Program-made: the position numbers and the translations under genes | Assembly: GCA_028284775.1 (NCBI GenBank) | Contig: JANQRB010000018.1 | Coordinates: 1-64,000, forward strand | Source: Candidatus Kapaibacterium sp. | GTDB lineage: Bacteria > Bacteroidota > Ignavibacteria > Kapaibacteriales > UBA7675 | Direction of reading: 5' to 3' | DNA: 64,000 nt | The notes under the pieces: model-generated | Databases searched by the model: none | What the model was told of the DNA's origin: nothing | The model's input: the letters and a program-made list of their open reading frames with translations, nothing else | Shown here: positions 28,357 through 36,857 of the stretch, piece by piece | Position numbering within the stretch: position 1 is the first letter of the stretch | Layout: every line of letters starts with the position of its first letter

Positions 28357-30312
28357 ATGGCGGAACTCACAAAATTGAAGTATCAATATCTCCCGGGAAT
28401 CGATGATCCCGCGGACTTACGTGCACTCGACAGTGCTGTGTTACCGGATGTCTGTCGGGAATTGCGGCAGTATATCATCGACACAATTACGCAGGTCGGC
28501 GGACATTTTGGCGGCGGTCTTGGTGCCCTGGAATTATCCGTGGCGCTGCACTACGTGTTTGATACGCCGCGCGATAAGATCATTATCGATACCGGTCACC
28601 AGGGCTACCCGCACAAAATTTTAACCGGTCGTCGCGATCTCTTGCACACCATTCGCAAAAAAGACGGTCTGTCCGGCTTTTTGAAACGCGCAGAGAGTCC
28701 CTATGATGTCTTTGGTGCCGGCCATGCCTCTACCAGTATTTCGGCGGCTCTGGGCGTGGCGATGGCGCGTGACTACAAAGGGGATGATTATCAGGTCGTG
28801 GCGATGATCGGCGACGGCGCGATGACCGGCGGCCTGGCCTACGAGGCGATGAACAATTGCGGCATTCAGAAACGCAACATGATCGTGATTCTGAATGACA
28901 ACAACATGTCGATCGATCCGAATGTGTGGTCGATTTCGAATTACTTCACCGATCTGGCGACGCGCAGCACGATTCACCGCGTGCGCACGAATGTCTGGGA
29001 GCTTACGGGCAAGACGGGCGAAGTCGGCGACCGTATTCGCAAAATTCTCCACCGGCTGGAAGGCGGCGTTAAGGCCATCCTCACGCCCGGAATGTTGTTC
29101 GAAGCACTGGGATTCAAGTATTACGGGCCTATAAACGGCCATAACGTCCAGCATCTGGTCAAAACGCTGCGCTTTGTGAAAGATGAGCTGAATGGACCTG
29201 TTTTACTCCATTGCAGCACCCAGAAGGGCAAAGGCTTTGTTCCGGCGGAGAAGCATGTGCAATTTCTGCACGCCATCGGCGCGCCGGTTGACAAAATCAC
29301 GGGCGAATCACTGGCGAAGAAACCAGCTGCGCCGCCACCGCCGAAGTACGAGCAGGTCTTCGGTCAGGCGATGGTCGAACTTTGCCGTCAGGATCCCAAG
29401 GTGGTGGGTATTACCGCCGCCATGCCCAGCGGCACCGGGCTTAACCAGCTGCAAAAAGAGTTCCCCGAGCGAATGATTGATGTCGGAATCGCGGAGAGTC
29501 ATGCCGTCACCTTTGCCGCCGGCCTTGCCGCCGATGGTATGACACCGGTCTGTGCCATCTATTCCTCCTTTCTGCAGCGCGCTTTTGACAACATCGTTCA
29601 CGACTGCGCCCTGCAGGGTCTGCATGTAGTGTTTTGCCTGGATCGCTCCGGGCTCGTTGGCGCCGATGGTCCCACGCATCACGGCGTCCTCGACCTGGCC
29701 TATCTGCGCATCATTCAGAATATGGTTGTAATGGCCCCCAAGGATGAACAGGAATTACGCGACATGCTGTATTCCGCTACCCAGGTGTATAAAGGACAGC
29801 CGATTGCCATTCGTTATCCCCGGGGTACGGGACCGGGCACGCCGTTAACGCCGATGAAGGCAATTCCGATCGGCAAAGGCGAGGTATTGCGCGAAGGTCA
29901 TGACCTTGCCATCCTTGCGCTGGGCAACCGCGTGACGCCGGCTCTGAAAGCGGCCGATTTGCTTGCAGAGGAAGGCATCAGCGCCGAAGTCGTCAATGCA
30001 CGCTTTGTCAAACCACTGGATGTTGAGCTGCTGGACGATCTCTGCGGTCGTTTCGACAAGATAATCACCGTGGAAGACGGTCAGAAAATGGGTGGCTTCG
30101 GCAGCGCCGTAATGGAGTATGTCGGCAGCCGCTACAATCGCACGACGGACCTTTGTATTCACGGAATCGACGATATCTATGTCGATCACGGCACACAGAA
30201 GGAACTGTGGCGAGAACTCAAACTGGATGCTCCGGGCATCGCCGACGTTGCTCGCCGTTTTCTCGGTGTTCCGACCACACTTGACGAAGCGACAATTTTG
30301 ACGGCGGGTTGA
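28357..30312 (+). CDS. dxs: 1-deoxy-D-xylulose-5-phosphate synthase
   Basis: A 651-residue thiamine-diphosphate enzyme that condenses pyruvate and glyceraldehyde 3-phosphate, the first step of the non-mevalonate isoprenoid pathway. GGHFGGGLGALELSVALH, the substrate loop GHQGYPHKIL, the ThDP motif GDGAMTGGLAYEAMNN with NNMSIDPN, and the C-terminal-domain motifs DRSGLVGADGPTHHG and VEDGQKMGGFGSAV are all visible. Its isoprenoid products would include the polyprenyl phosphates needed by the arabinose-lipid cluster at 34750-39063. It lies just before a tRNA-Lys gene. Confidence 0.97.
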   Translation: MAELTKLKYQYLPGIDDPADLRALDSAVLPDVCRELRQYIIDTITQVGGHFGGGLGALELSVALHYVFDTPRDKIIIDTGHQGYPHKILTGRRDLLHTIRKKDGLSGFLKRAESPYDVFGAGHASTSISAALGVAMARDYKGDDYQVVAMIGDGAMTGGLAYEAMNNCGIQKRNMIVILNDNNMSIDPNVWSISNYFTDLATRSTIHRVRTNVWELTGKTGEVGDRIRKILHRLEGGVKAILTPGMLFEALGFKYYGPINGHNVQHLVKTLRFVKDELNGPVLLHCSTQKGKGFVPAEKHVQFLHAIGAPVDKITGESLAKKPAAPPPPKYEQVFGQAMVELCRQDPKVVGITAAMPSGTGLNQLQKEFPERMIDVGIAESHAVTFAAGLAADGMTPVCAIYSSFLQRAFDNIVHDCALQGLHVVFCLDRSGLVGADGPTHHGVLDLAYLRIIQNMVVMAPKDEQELRDMLYSATQVYKGQPIAIRYPRGTGPGTPLTPMKAIPIGKGEVLREGHDLAILALGNRVTPALKAADLLAEEGISAEVVNARFVKPLDVELLDDLCGRFDKIITVEDGQKMGGFGSAVMEYVGSRYNRTTDLCIHGIDDIYVDHGTQKELWRELKLDAPGIADVARRFLGVPTTLDEATILTAG

Positions 30313-30367
30313 AAATTGTTTTGGCCTACATTTCAAAAGTACCTAAGTTTGTAATTCTTTGCTATAA

Positions 30368-30440
30368 GACTCCGTAGCTCAGTTGGTAGAGCAACTGACT
30401 TTTAATCAGTGGGTCGCAGGTTCGAGCCCTGCCGGAGTCA
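30368..30440 (+). tRNA. tRNA-Lys (anticodon TTT)
   Basis: A 73-nt cloverleaf. The acceptor stem GACTCCG pairs with CGGAGTC, with discriminator A. The D-arm has AGCTCAGTTGGTAGAGC. The anticodon stem-loop is ACTGA-CTTTTAA-TCAGT, giving anticodon TTT. The T-arm is GCAGGTTCGAGCCCTGC. The 3' CCA is not encoded. A terminator follows 9 nt later. Confidence 0.97.
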
Positions 30441-30449
30441 CTTGATCAA

Positions 30450-30481
30450 AACGCCGGTATCACAGATATCGGCGTTTTTTT
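30450..30481 (+). terminator. Intrinsic terminator after tRNA-Lys
   Basis: A 12-bp stem (AACGCCGGTATC at 30450-30461 with GATATCGGCGTT at 30465-30476, one G-U pair) with a 3-nt loop, followed by a T-run to 30481. Confidence 0.85.
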
Positions 30482-30527
30482 GTGCCTGTTTTCGGGATTT
30501 GCTCCAACCGCACCGAGACTGCGTCTC

Positions 30528-31751
30528 ATGGACAAGCTCCAGCTCCTTTTTTTCTTCGCCAGCGGCTTTCTTCTGTCCCGGCTCATCATCAAAGTCCGTC
30601 TGCCGCAGCGTCTGGTTTACACTCTGATCGGGCGGCACCCGGTGCGTTTTACAACCTTGTTGTTGTATTTGGTCTCATCGTCGGCCCTGTTGTCATTCTT
30701 TATTCCAAACGTTATTACGGTACTGACGATGCTGCCGGTCCTCGAACTGCTGAAGCGGAACCTGGATAGGAACATGCGCGGCGGCGGCCTGGCGACGATG
30801 CTGGCGCTATCGGTAATTTACGGCGCTAACATCGGCGGAATGGGATCGGTAACCGCCTCGCCCGCCAATGCGATCCTGGTGGGATATATGGAAATTCAGG
30901 ATGTCGGCGGCGGCTCGCTCGTAACGTTTGCAACATGGTTGATCTGGGGCCTGCCTCTGGTGCTGGTCAGCGTACTGGCCGCCTGGGGGGTGCTGTCGTT
31001 TTTTCATGGTCTTTGGTATCGTGGTCTTCCCAAAGTCGCGGTTTCCATCGATGCCGAAGAACTGGGACACCGGCTGCAGCGTCCGGCCATTGTAATGTTA
31101 CTGCTGTTTTTTCTGTCGTCTCTCGGATTGTCGATCGCTTTGAATTCGATGCCGCAGTATGCGAGTCCGATTCTGTGGCTTACCGCTTTCTTCACGGTCC
31201 TAATGGTGGGCTTCCTCTTTTTTGTTCCCCTGCAAGGTAGTGATCGCAGCGCAGCCCCCGAGGTTTTGCTGCGTGTGTCCGACTGCCTGCGCGATCTGCC
31301 CTGGAAGGGCTTTGTACTGGTCGGGGTCGTCGGCCTGATTGCTGTTCTGCTGTATTTTTTGCAGGATCAGATCGGACAGCTGGCATCCACCCTGGCGGAT
31401 CTGACGCCGGCGGGTATGCCGATGCTGGCGTATTTTCTGGCATTTGCGCTCGTCACATCCTTCACAACGGAATTACTGAGCAATACGGTTGTACAACTCA
31501 GCCTGTTTTCGATTGCTCTCCCCCTCTCGACATTGGTGGGATTCGAGCCTGTCTCGATGCTGATCGTCGTTACTCTCTCGTCCACCAGCGCCTTTATGAG
31601 TCCTTTGGCAACCGGGGTGAATGGCCTCGCATTCGGCGGCATCCAAGGAGTGTCGCTGCCGCGCATGTTGTTGGCCGGCGCGGCAATGAACGTCGCCGGC
31701 GCAATGATCATCGCCGTGTGGGGAATGCTTGTCTTCGGCTGGCTGCTATGA
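30528..31751 (+). CDS. SLC13/DASS-like anion transporter
   Basis: About 407 residues from ATG 30528, an inner-membrane protein with roughly ten hydrophobic segments. The two halves carry the Ser-Asn-Thr-like hairpin motifs of the divalent-anion:sodium symporter superfamily. The first half has LLSFFIPNVITVLTMLPV and GANIGGMGSVTASPANAI. The second half has TTELLSNTVVQL and SSTSAFMSPLATGVNGL. Likely substrates are dicarboxylates, sulfate or similar anions, but the exact one cannot be read. Family members are usually 430-480 residues, so this one is slightly short at the N-terminus. An upstream frame to 30480 adds no membrane segment. Confidence 0.75.
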   Translation: MDKLQLLFFFASGFLLSRLIIKVRLPQRLVYTLIGRHPVRFTTLLLYLVSSSALLSFFIPNVITVLTMLPVLELLKRNLDRNMRGGGLATMLALSVIYGANIGGMGSVTASPANAILVGYMEIQDVGGGSLVTFATWLIWGLPLVLVSVLAAWGVLSFFHGLWYRGLPKVAVSIDAEELGHRLQRPAIVMLLLFFLSSLGLSIALNSMPQYASPILWLTAFFTVLMVGFLFFVPLQGSDRSAAPEVLLRVSDCLRDLPWKGFVLVGVVGLIAVLLYFLQDQIGQLASTLADLTPAGMPMLAYFLAFALVTSFTTELLSNTVVQLSLFSIALPLSTLVGFEPVSMLIVVTLSSTSAFMSPLATGVNGLAFGGIQGVSLPRMLLAGAAMNVAGAMIIAVWGMLVFGWLL

Positions 31752-32130
31752 TTTTCAGCGGCCTCTTCTAAGATTGCCTTGCGGCATAGCTCGAATTCGA
31801 CCTAACGAACTGACTCGGCGGATTATCGATGCCCTGGATCTCGTGGACGAAGCAACCCGGAAAGCGATGAACGGAAGCGAATCAAAGGCGTCGATGTCTC
31901 AGATCCCGCGCTGACTGTGCAGCCCGCCCACGAAGACGGAGTCGGCTTGAAACCGGGGCGAAAGCAGGTCGTAGCGGGTCATCACTCGCTGGTAGACGTG
32001 TCTTTCGGCGTGGAGATTAGCCTGCGTTAACTATGCGGGGTGCAACAATGTGTCATCAAGACAAAGATTGCCTCTGGGTATGCTCGCCGGATCTGAGCCG
32101 GGGGGCCGGAGGATTATCTGCTTAGCGCAT
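31752..32130. other. Intergenic region with possible coding remnants
   Basis: 379 bp between the transporter and the first hybrid kinase, which converge here. Two short plus-strand frames are open (to about 31914 and about 32029) but lack good starts or recognisable motifs. No clear terminator hairpin was found. It may be decayed coding sequence or plain spacer. Confidence 0.3.
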
Positions 32131-34071
32131 CTATTGGTTGCTGGTATATTTTGTCAGCAGCCGCTGCAGATCTTCAGCCTGAAAGGGTTTTGCGAGGTAA
32201 TCGGTGAATCCGGCTTGCAGTAGTTCGCGGCGGTGTTTCTGCCGCGCATAAGCCGTAACCGCAATGACAGGCGTAGCGGTGTGAGCAGGCAGGCGTCGAA
32301 TAGCCTTGAAGGTTTCCACTCCATCCATCTTGGAATTTCCGAGATTGATATCGAGCAGAATTACATCAAAAGGGTTTGAGCGGCACATCGACAGAGCCGA
32401 TTCCCCGTCTCGCGCATGGTCGATTGTTCCGAAGCGCGCGAGATATTCGGTCATCAGCTCGCGTGTAATGCTGTCGTCCTCGACAATAAGCAGCGAGAGC
32501 TCTGCGCGCGGCTCTTGATAGTCCTTGTCGGTCGTCGCCCAACTATCAATAAGTAAATGTTGTTTGCCTGCCTTCGTGACGAGAGGATAAGTCAGGCTGA
32601 ATGTCGCGCCTGAATTTCGCTCTGACTTTACTTCAACCGTACCGCCCATCTTTTTTGTAAGCTTGTGTACGACTGACAATCCAATGCCGATACCTTCATA
32701 ATTGCGGCTGATTCCCTCGCTTTGTTGGCGAAACTCGTCGAAAGCATGCGGCAGAAAATCTTCCACAATTCCGATGCCCGAATCACGCACGCTGATACGT
32801 GCCAACGGTTTGCCATCATTTTCCAGCCGGTCGATGGTGACAACGATGCTGCCCTCTTCCGTAAACTTGATGGCGTTGCTCAAAAGATTGTTGATGACAA
32901 TCCGAAACAGCGCGGGATCAATTCTTATATAGAGATCTTCGGTGTCGCAGTTCGTCTCTGTTAGCAGTTTCAGCCCTTTTTCCGCCGCGACTTCCTGGTA
33001 ATAGCTTGTGATTTCCCTCAATTCATCGTCAAGGCGAAAGAGAGAACTATCCAGCAAGAGACTGCCCGACTGTAGTTCCGCCAGTATAATTATGTTGTTG
33101 AGCGAGTGCATCAGGCGTTCGGCGCTCTTGTGCAGCATTTGCGCATACATGTGTTGTTCAGGGTCGTCGGTTCCACTGTTCAACAGCGATGTAAAGCCAA
33201 GAATGGCATTCATCGGCGTGCGAAACTCGTGATTGAGATTGGCGAGAAGATTGGATTTGATTCGATTCATTTCTTCTGCGCGTTCCTTGGCTTCGATCAG
33301 GACGGATTCGGCGACTTTACGATCGTGAATATCTCGGACTATCAACAGCACGCTGTCGTTGTCGCTGAAGACAGCGCGAATTTCTATATCCACCAAATAA
33401 TCGGCATCCTGAAGCTGAAATTCTTCGACACTTATATCGCGAATTGCAAATGCACGCAGGGCTTTCTGTTGCAAAAGTTTCGCAAGGGCATTGTTCGCAG
33501 CCTGTTCGAACAGGTTTTTGTCCGTCAGTTGTAATGAGGCGAGTTGCGTGTCAAAAAACCTGGCGGGCGTAAAATCAAGGATGTCGCCGTCCCGGTTGAT
33601 GCGCAGGATCATGTCGGGAATAGCTTTTAGCAAGGCCCTATATCTCGATTCGACGTCGTTTGATGCCGGCTGGGCCGCGCGGCGATCATGCTGCTTACCG
33701 CATTCGTTCAGCGCCCGGCGTACGGCGGGCACCAGACGTGACAATCGCTGCTTGACCACGAAATCCGTCGCGCCCCGCTTCAGCATTTCAATGGCAAACT
33801 CTCCTGCCACGGCGTCGGAAACGAAGATGAAAGGAAGACTGCCACCTCGGCTGAGAACGTAGTCGAGTGCCGAAATACCGTCGTATTCGGGCAGGAGGTA
33901 ATCCGAGAGCACAAGGTTGGGGTGTTCGTGATCGATAATGTGTTTGAAATCCTGTTCGCTGCTTACCCGCCGAATGATAAATTCCAGGCCGGCTTTCCGC
34001 AATTCTTCTTCGATGAGCAGAGCATCGCTTTCGATGGCTTCCAGCATCAGGATGTGAATTTTTGCTGCCAT
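32131..34071 (-). CDS. Hybrid histidine kinase (REC-PAS-HisKA-HATPase-REC)
   Basis: 646 residues from ATG 34071, which has GGTGGAG 7 nt upstream; a longer frame to 34203 is less likely. The N-terminal receiver spans residues ~5-125 with Asp57 in VLSDYLLPEYDG, though its upstream acidic pair is weak. PAS is ~143-255. HisKA has His281 in NLNHEFRTPMNAILGF. The HATPase has the N-box NNLLSNAIKF, RDSGIGI and GIGIGLSVV. The C-terminal receiver spans ~525-645 with Asp574 in VILLDINLG and Lys in AKPF. There are no membrane segments, so it is a cytoplasmic sensor. It has the same domain order as the kinase at 39161-41122, but with its His intact. Confidence 0.9.
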   Translation of the reverse strand: MAAKIHILMLEAIESDALLIEEELRKAGLEFIIRRVSSEQDFKHIIDHEHPNLVLSDYLLPEYDGISALDYVLSRGGSLPFIFVSDAVAGEFAIEMLKRGATDFVVKQRLSRLVPAVRRALNECGKQHDRRAAQPASNDVESRYRALLKAIPDMILRINRDGDILDFTPARFFDTQLASLQLTDKNLFEQAANNALAKLLQQKALRAFAIRDISVEEFQLQDADYLVDIEIRAVFSDNDSVLLIVRDIHDRKVAESVLIEAKERAEEMNRIKSNLLANLNHEFRTPMNAILGFTSLLNSGTDDPEQHMYAQMLHKSAERLMHSLNNIIILAELQSGSLLLDSSLFRLDDELREITSYYQEVAAEKGLKLLTETNCDTEDLYIRIDPALFRIVINNLLSNAIKFTEEGSIVVTIDRLENDGKPLARISVRDSGIGIVEDFLPHAFDEFRQQSEGISRNYEGIGIGLSVVHKLTKKMGGTVEVKSERNSGATFSLTYPLVTKAGKQHLLIDSWATTDKDYQEPRAELSLLIVEDDSITRELMTEYLARFGTIDHARDGESALSMCRSNPFDVILLDINLGNSKMDGVETFKAIRRLPAHTATPVIAVTAYARQKHRRELLQAGFTDYLAKPFQAEDLQRLLTKYTSNQ

Positions 34072-34749
34072 TCGAGTACTCCACCGGGTACTAAAGTTGC
34101 TTATCGAAATGCCGCTGTCCACGTGTGTCTGCCGCAGAACCAAGGCTGGTTGACCCCGGCGTCTTGACGTCCGGGCGAATGAATGAATGATTTGACCAGA
34201 CATATGCTGCCGAGCGTAATGCTCAGCCCGCTACGACTGATGGTTTGCTCACTATTGACCTCAGTGCGTCGAAACGTGTATTACTGTTGCTGGCCGGGCG
34301 CGTTTCAACGGACATCTCATCCAGAAGTAATCCGGATGGATGTCGAGGATGTCAAGGGGCGATCGTCAGGAAACGCAGAGAAATCAACCGACTATGTGTG
34401 AAAATATGTGTATTTGTTGCCTGAAAATACAAAGCATTCGATTGGGAAAAAAGCGGATAGTGTTAAGTGCACTCTTCGCCGTCCGGCTTGAACGACCTTC
34501 GCATCTACATCCTGCTTTGGATCTCAGCCTCCATCCGCATGGTCAGACTTCAGACAGCATCTCTGAGGCCGCTTCGGCGGACGGCCCGGCATCGTTCCTG
34601 TCGGTCGGCAATCGTGCCTGTCAATTCACAGCACTCTAAATTGCTTGAAATTAGCGATAAGTTATCCGCCGATGGGAGCGCAGATTCGTCTGGCATGCAC
34701 ATTAGCCGGTGGCGATATGAACAAATGTTATGTGCGTCACTGCGCTGCG
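34072..34749. other. Intergenic region upstream of the hybrid kinase
   Basis: 678 bp between two minus-strand genes. It should carry the kinase promoter near its left end. Short open frames occur on both strands, but none has a good start or recognisable sequence. I see no RNA gene or strong hairpin. Confidence 0.4.
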
Positions 34750-36129
34750 TCACAGCGATGCCAGCCAGCCATAGAGGAGGTCGTACAGACCGCGAGGTAG
34801 TGCGGCACCCTTGCTTAATGTCACCATCAGGCTGGGAATCACGAGGTTGATGACAAAGAGTACTTTCAGGATGCTTCCGGATGGATATTCGGTTTTACAG
34901 GTTGCAACAGCCATGTACATCGCGAAAGCGCCGAAACCGGCCAGCCGCGAGCTGTCAACGCCAAAGGGAAGAAGGGCGGCCGGCAGGAGAGCGAGCAAGA
35001 CGATAAAGCCGGCGTCGGCAAATGCCCGACGGCGCAGCATGACAGGAATGGCCGCCAGCCAGACCAGCCAGAGAGCTTTGTGGGCGGCGATCATACCGAG
35101 CGCCGCCCGTTCGGGCCACTGCGCGAACAGGGCCGGCGCCGACGTGCCGGAAATCTGCGTCTGCGCGGCTACCGCAGTTTGAAAGTCAAAGCCGAAATTG
35201 AGTAGCCAGAAGCCGAGATACAGGAGAGCCAAAGCTGCAAACCAGGGCATCTCCCGGCGCGGATAGACAAGCAGGACAGCGGGCAGGAGCAGGACGGCGG
35301 CTGCGACTTCATGCGTCGCCAGCATCAGGGCCGCCAGAGCTACGCGGCTCTGCCACTGCAAGGGTAGTAAGAGGCTCAGCAGAAAGAGGATCAGGACGAA
35401 TTGCTCTACATAACCCGGCGATTGGAAGGCCGTCATCAGCATCCCCGTGCTGAACAGACTCAAGGCTTCGAGAACGCTCAGGCGTATGCCGCGACTCAAG
35501 AACCACTGCAGGCTGAGCGCAATCAGGAGCAGGCTTAATCCCAGAGAAAAGATATTGTATACGATAAATCCATTGAGATGCAGAAAAGCGGCCAGCGCCG
35601 GTACAAGCAATCGGCGATAATAATAGCCTGTTTCCTGGTCGAATGGGTTGGCGGAAAGCATTGCGTACTGCTCGCCCATCTGGTTGGCTTTTATCGTCGC
35701 AGCCAGAGCGAGCAGTCCCAGAAATATCAGCGCCGCCGGTTTCCACAGTTTATGCCGCTGCGCATCCTGCCGTTGTTCGCCGCGCCACTGCAGACCGCTG
35801 CGGATCAGTGGATAGCCCAGCAGAATCAACGCCGCCAGGCAGAGCTGCGCACGCAAGGGCAGCAAAAAACTCTCGCGAGCACTATCGACAAATTCTTCAA
35901 CGCCGTCTCTGGCAATCTTTGCCTGCCAGGCGGCGGGGAAGTCAGCGCCGAATCGATCGATAAAATGTTCGAGCAGGGCCGTCCACTGTTCAACTCCCGT
36001 GGCGGCGACGATGAACAGCATCCCGATCGGCAGCCAGAGGCAAAGGGCATGCAGAAGGAAGGGGCGCTTCTGAAGCCAAGATGGCCATAGGTCCTGGAAA
36101 AGACTGCGCTCGGCGCCGTTGTCGGTCAT
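34750..36129 (-). CDS. Polytopic membrane protein, possible GT-C-type glycosyltransferase
   Basis: 459 residues from ATG 36129, which overlaps the stop of the reductase gene (ATGA). There are about ten hydrophobic segments after a cytoplasmic start. A long loop (residues ~55-100) follows the first segment. GT-C enzymes that use polyprenyl-linked sugars have acidic residues in the first extracytoplasmic loop; here that loop has EHFIDRFGADFP. ATHEVAAAVLLLPAVLL and QETGYYYRRLLVP resemble segments in bacterial GT-C-like proteins, but the match is loose. Its place as last gene of a decaprenyl-phosphate-arabinose-type cluster suggests it transfers or flips that sugar lipid. That role is inference. 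Confidence 0.55.
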   Translation of the reverse strand: MTDNGAERSLFQDLWPSWLQKRPFLLHALCLWLPIGMLFIVAATGVEQWTALLEHFIDRFGADFPAAWQAKIARDGVEEFVDSARESFLLPLRAQLCLAALILLGYPLIRSGLQWRGEQRQDAQRHKLWKPAALIFLGLLALAATIKANQMGEQYAMLSANPFDQETGYYYRRLLVPALAAFLHLNGFIVYNIFSLGLSLLLIALSLQWFLSRGIRLSVLEALSLFSTGMLMTAFQSPGYVEQFVLILFLLSLLLPLQWQSRVALAALMLATHEVAAAVLLLPAVLLVYPRREMPWFAALALLYLGFWLLNFGFDFQTAVAAQTQISGTSAPALFAQWPERAALGMIAAHKALWLVWLAAIPVMLRRRAFADAGFIVLLALLPAALLPFGVDSSRLAGFGAFAMYMAVATCKTEYPSGSILKVLFVINLVIPSLMVTLSKGAALPRGLYDLLYGWLASL

Positions 36130-36857
36130 AGGCTCAGCTTTTTGAAGATAAATTCCGGTATGGATCTGATGATCGCCATAATCGGACGCCAGTACCACAA
36201 GCTGAAGATTTCGTTGCGTCCTTTCTGCTGGGCCCGAAAGACGGCCCCCGCCACTTGTTCCGCCCGAGCCGTCAGCAGCGGCGGCAATGGCATTCCTTCT
36301 GTCATTTTGGTTGCCACAAATCCCGGCTTGACCGTCAGGACCGTCACACCCGAGGCCGCAAGACGGTTGCGCAGACCGGAAAGATAAGCACTAAGGCCGG
36401 CCTTGGCGCTGCCGTAATAGTAGTTACTGCCGCGGCCGCGTTCTCCCGCCACCGACGAGATGCCAATGATAAAACCCGTACGCTTGATTGCCATCGAAGC
36501 GGCCGCAAGGTTCAAGAGCGATACCGCCGCACTGTAATTGGTGTCGATGATGCGCCTTGCTTCGGAGAAGTCGGATTGCGCCTTCTCATTATCACCAAGA
36601 TAGCCGGCCACATAGATAACGCCGGTCGGCGCAGGGTCGAGCGAGCTATACAATGTGGAATGCGACGCAAAGTCCAACGCATCGAATTCGATTGCCCGGA
36701 CCTGTATGCCGTAGCGCAGCGCAAGGTCGCTGCAATCGGCTTCAAGACGTTCAGCCTTGCGTGCCGTCAGATACAAATTGCTGCCGGCGCGGGCGTATTC
36801 ATGGGCGAGGGCGCGGCCGATGTCGGAGGCAGCGCCGAGAATCAAAACCTGTGTCAT
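36126..36857 (-). CDS. DprE2-like short-chain reductase
   Basis: A 243-residue SDR protein. The NAD(P) motif is LGAASDIGRALA, close to the GATSDIA form of DprE2. The active site reads GISSVAGERGRGSNYYYGSAKAG, giving the Ser-Tyr-Lys triad. In mycobacteria DprE2 reduces the 2-keto intermediate made by DprE1 to give decaprenyl-phosphoryl-D-arabinose. The gene starts directly after the DprE1-like stop (TAA-ATG, no gap), so the two are translationally linked. A C-terminal hydrophobic stretch (WRPIMAIIRSIPEFIF) could associate with the membrane. Confidence 0.8.
   Translation of the reverse strand: MTQVLILGAASDIGRALAHEYARAGSNLYLTARKAERLEADCSDLALRYGIQVRAIEFDALDFASHSTLYSSLDPAPTGVIYVAGYLGDNEKAQSDFSEARRIIDTNYSAAVSLLNLAAASMAIKRTGFIIGISSVAGERGRGSNYYYGSAKAGLSAYLSGLRNRLAASGVTVLTVKPGFVATKMTEGMPLPPLLTARAEQVAGAVFRAQQKGRNEIFSLWYWRPIMAIIRSIPEFIFKKLSL

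Noticed and set aside
31729..31914. A 61-codon plus-strand open frame after the transporter gene
   Set aside because: It overlaps the end of the transporter, has no good start, and its product matches nothing I know.
34467..34850. A 127-codon plus-strand open frame
   Set aside because: It runs into the membrane-protein gene on the opposite strand and is Arg/Ser-rich with no motif.
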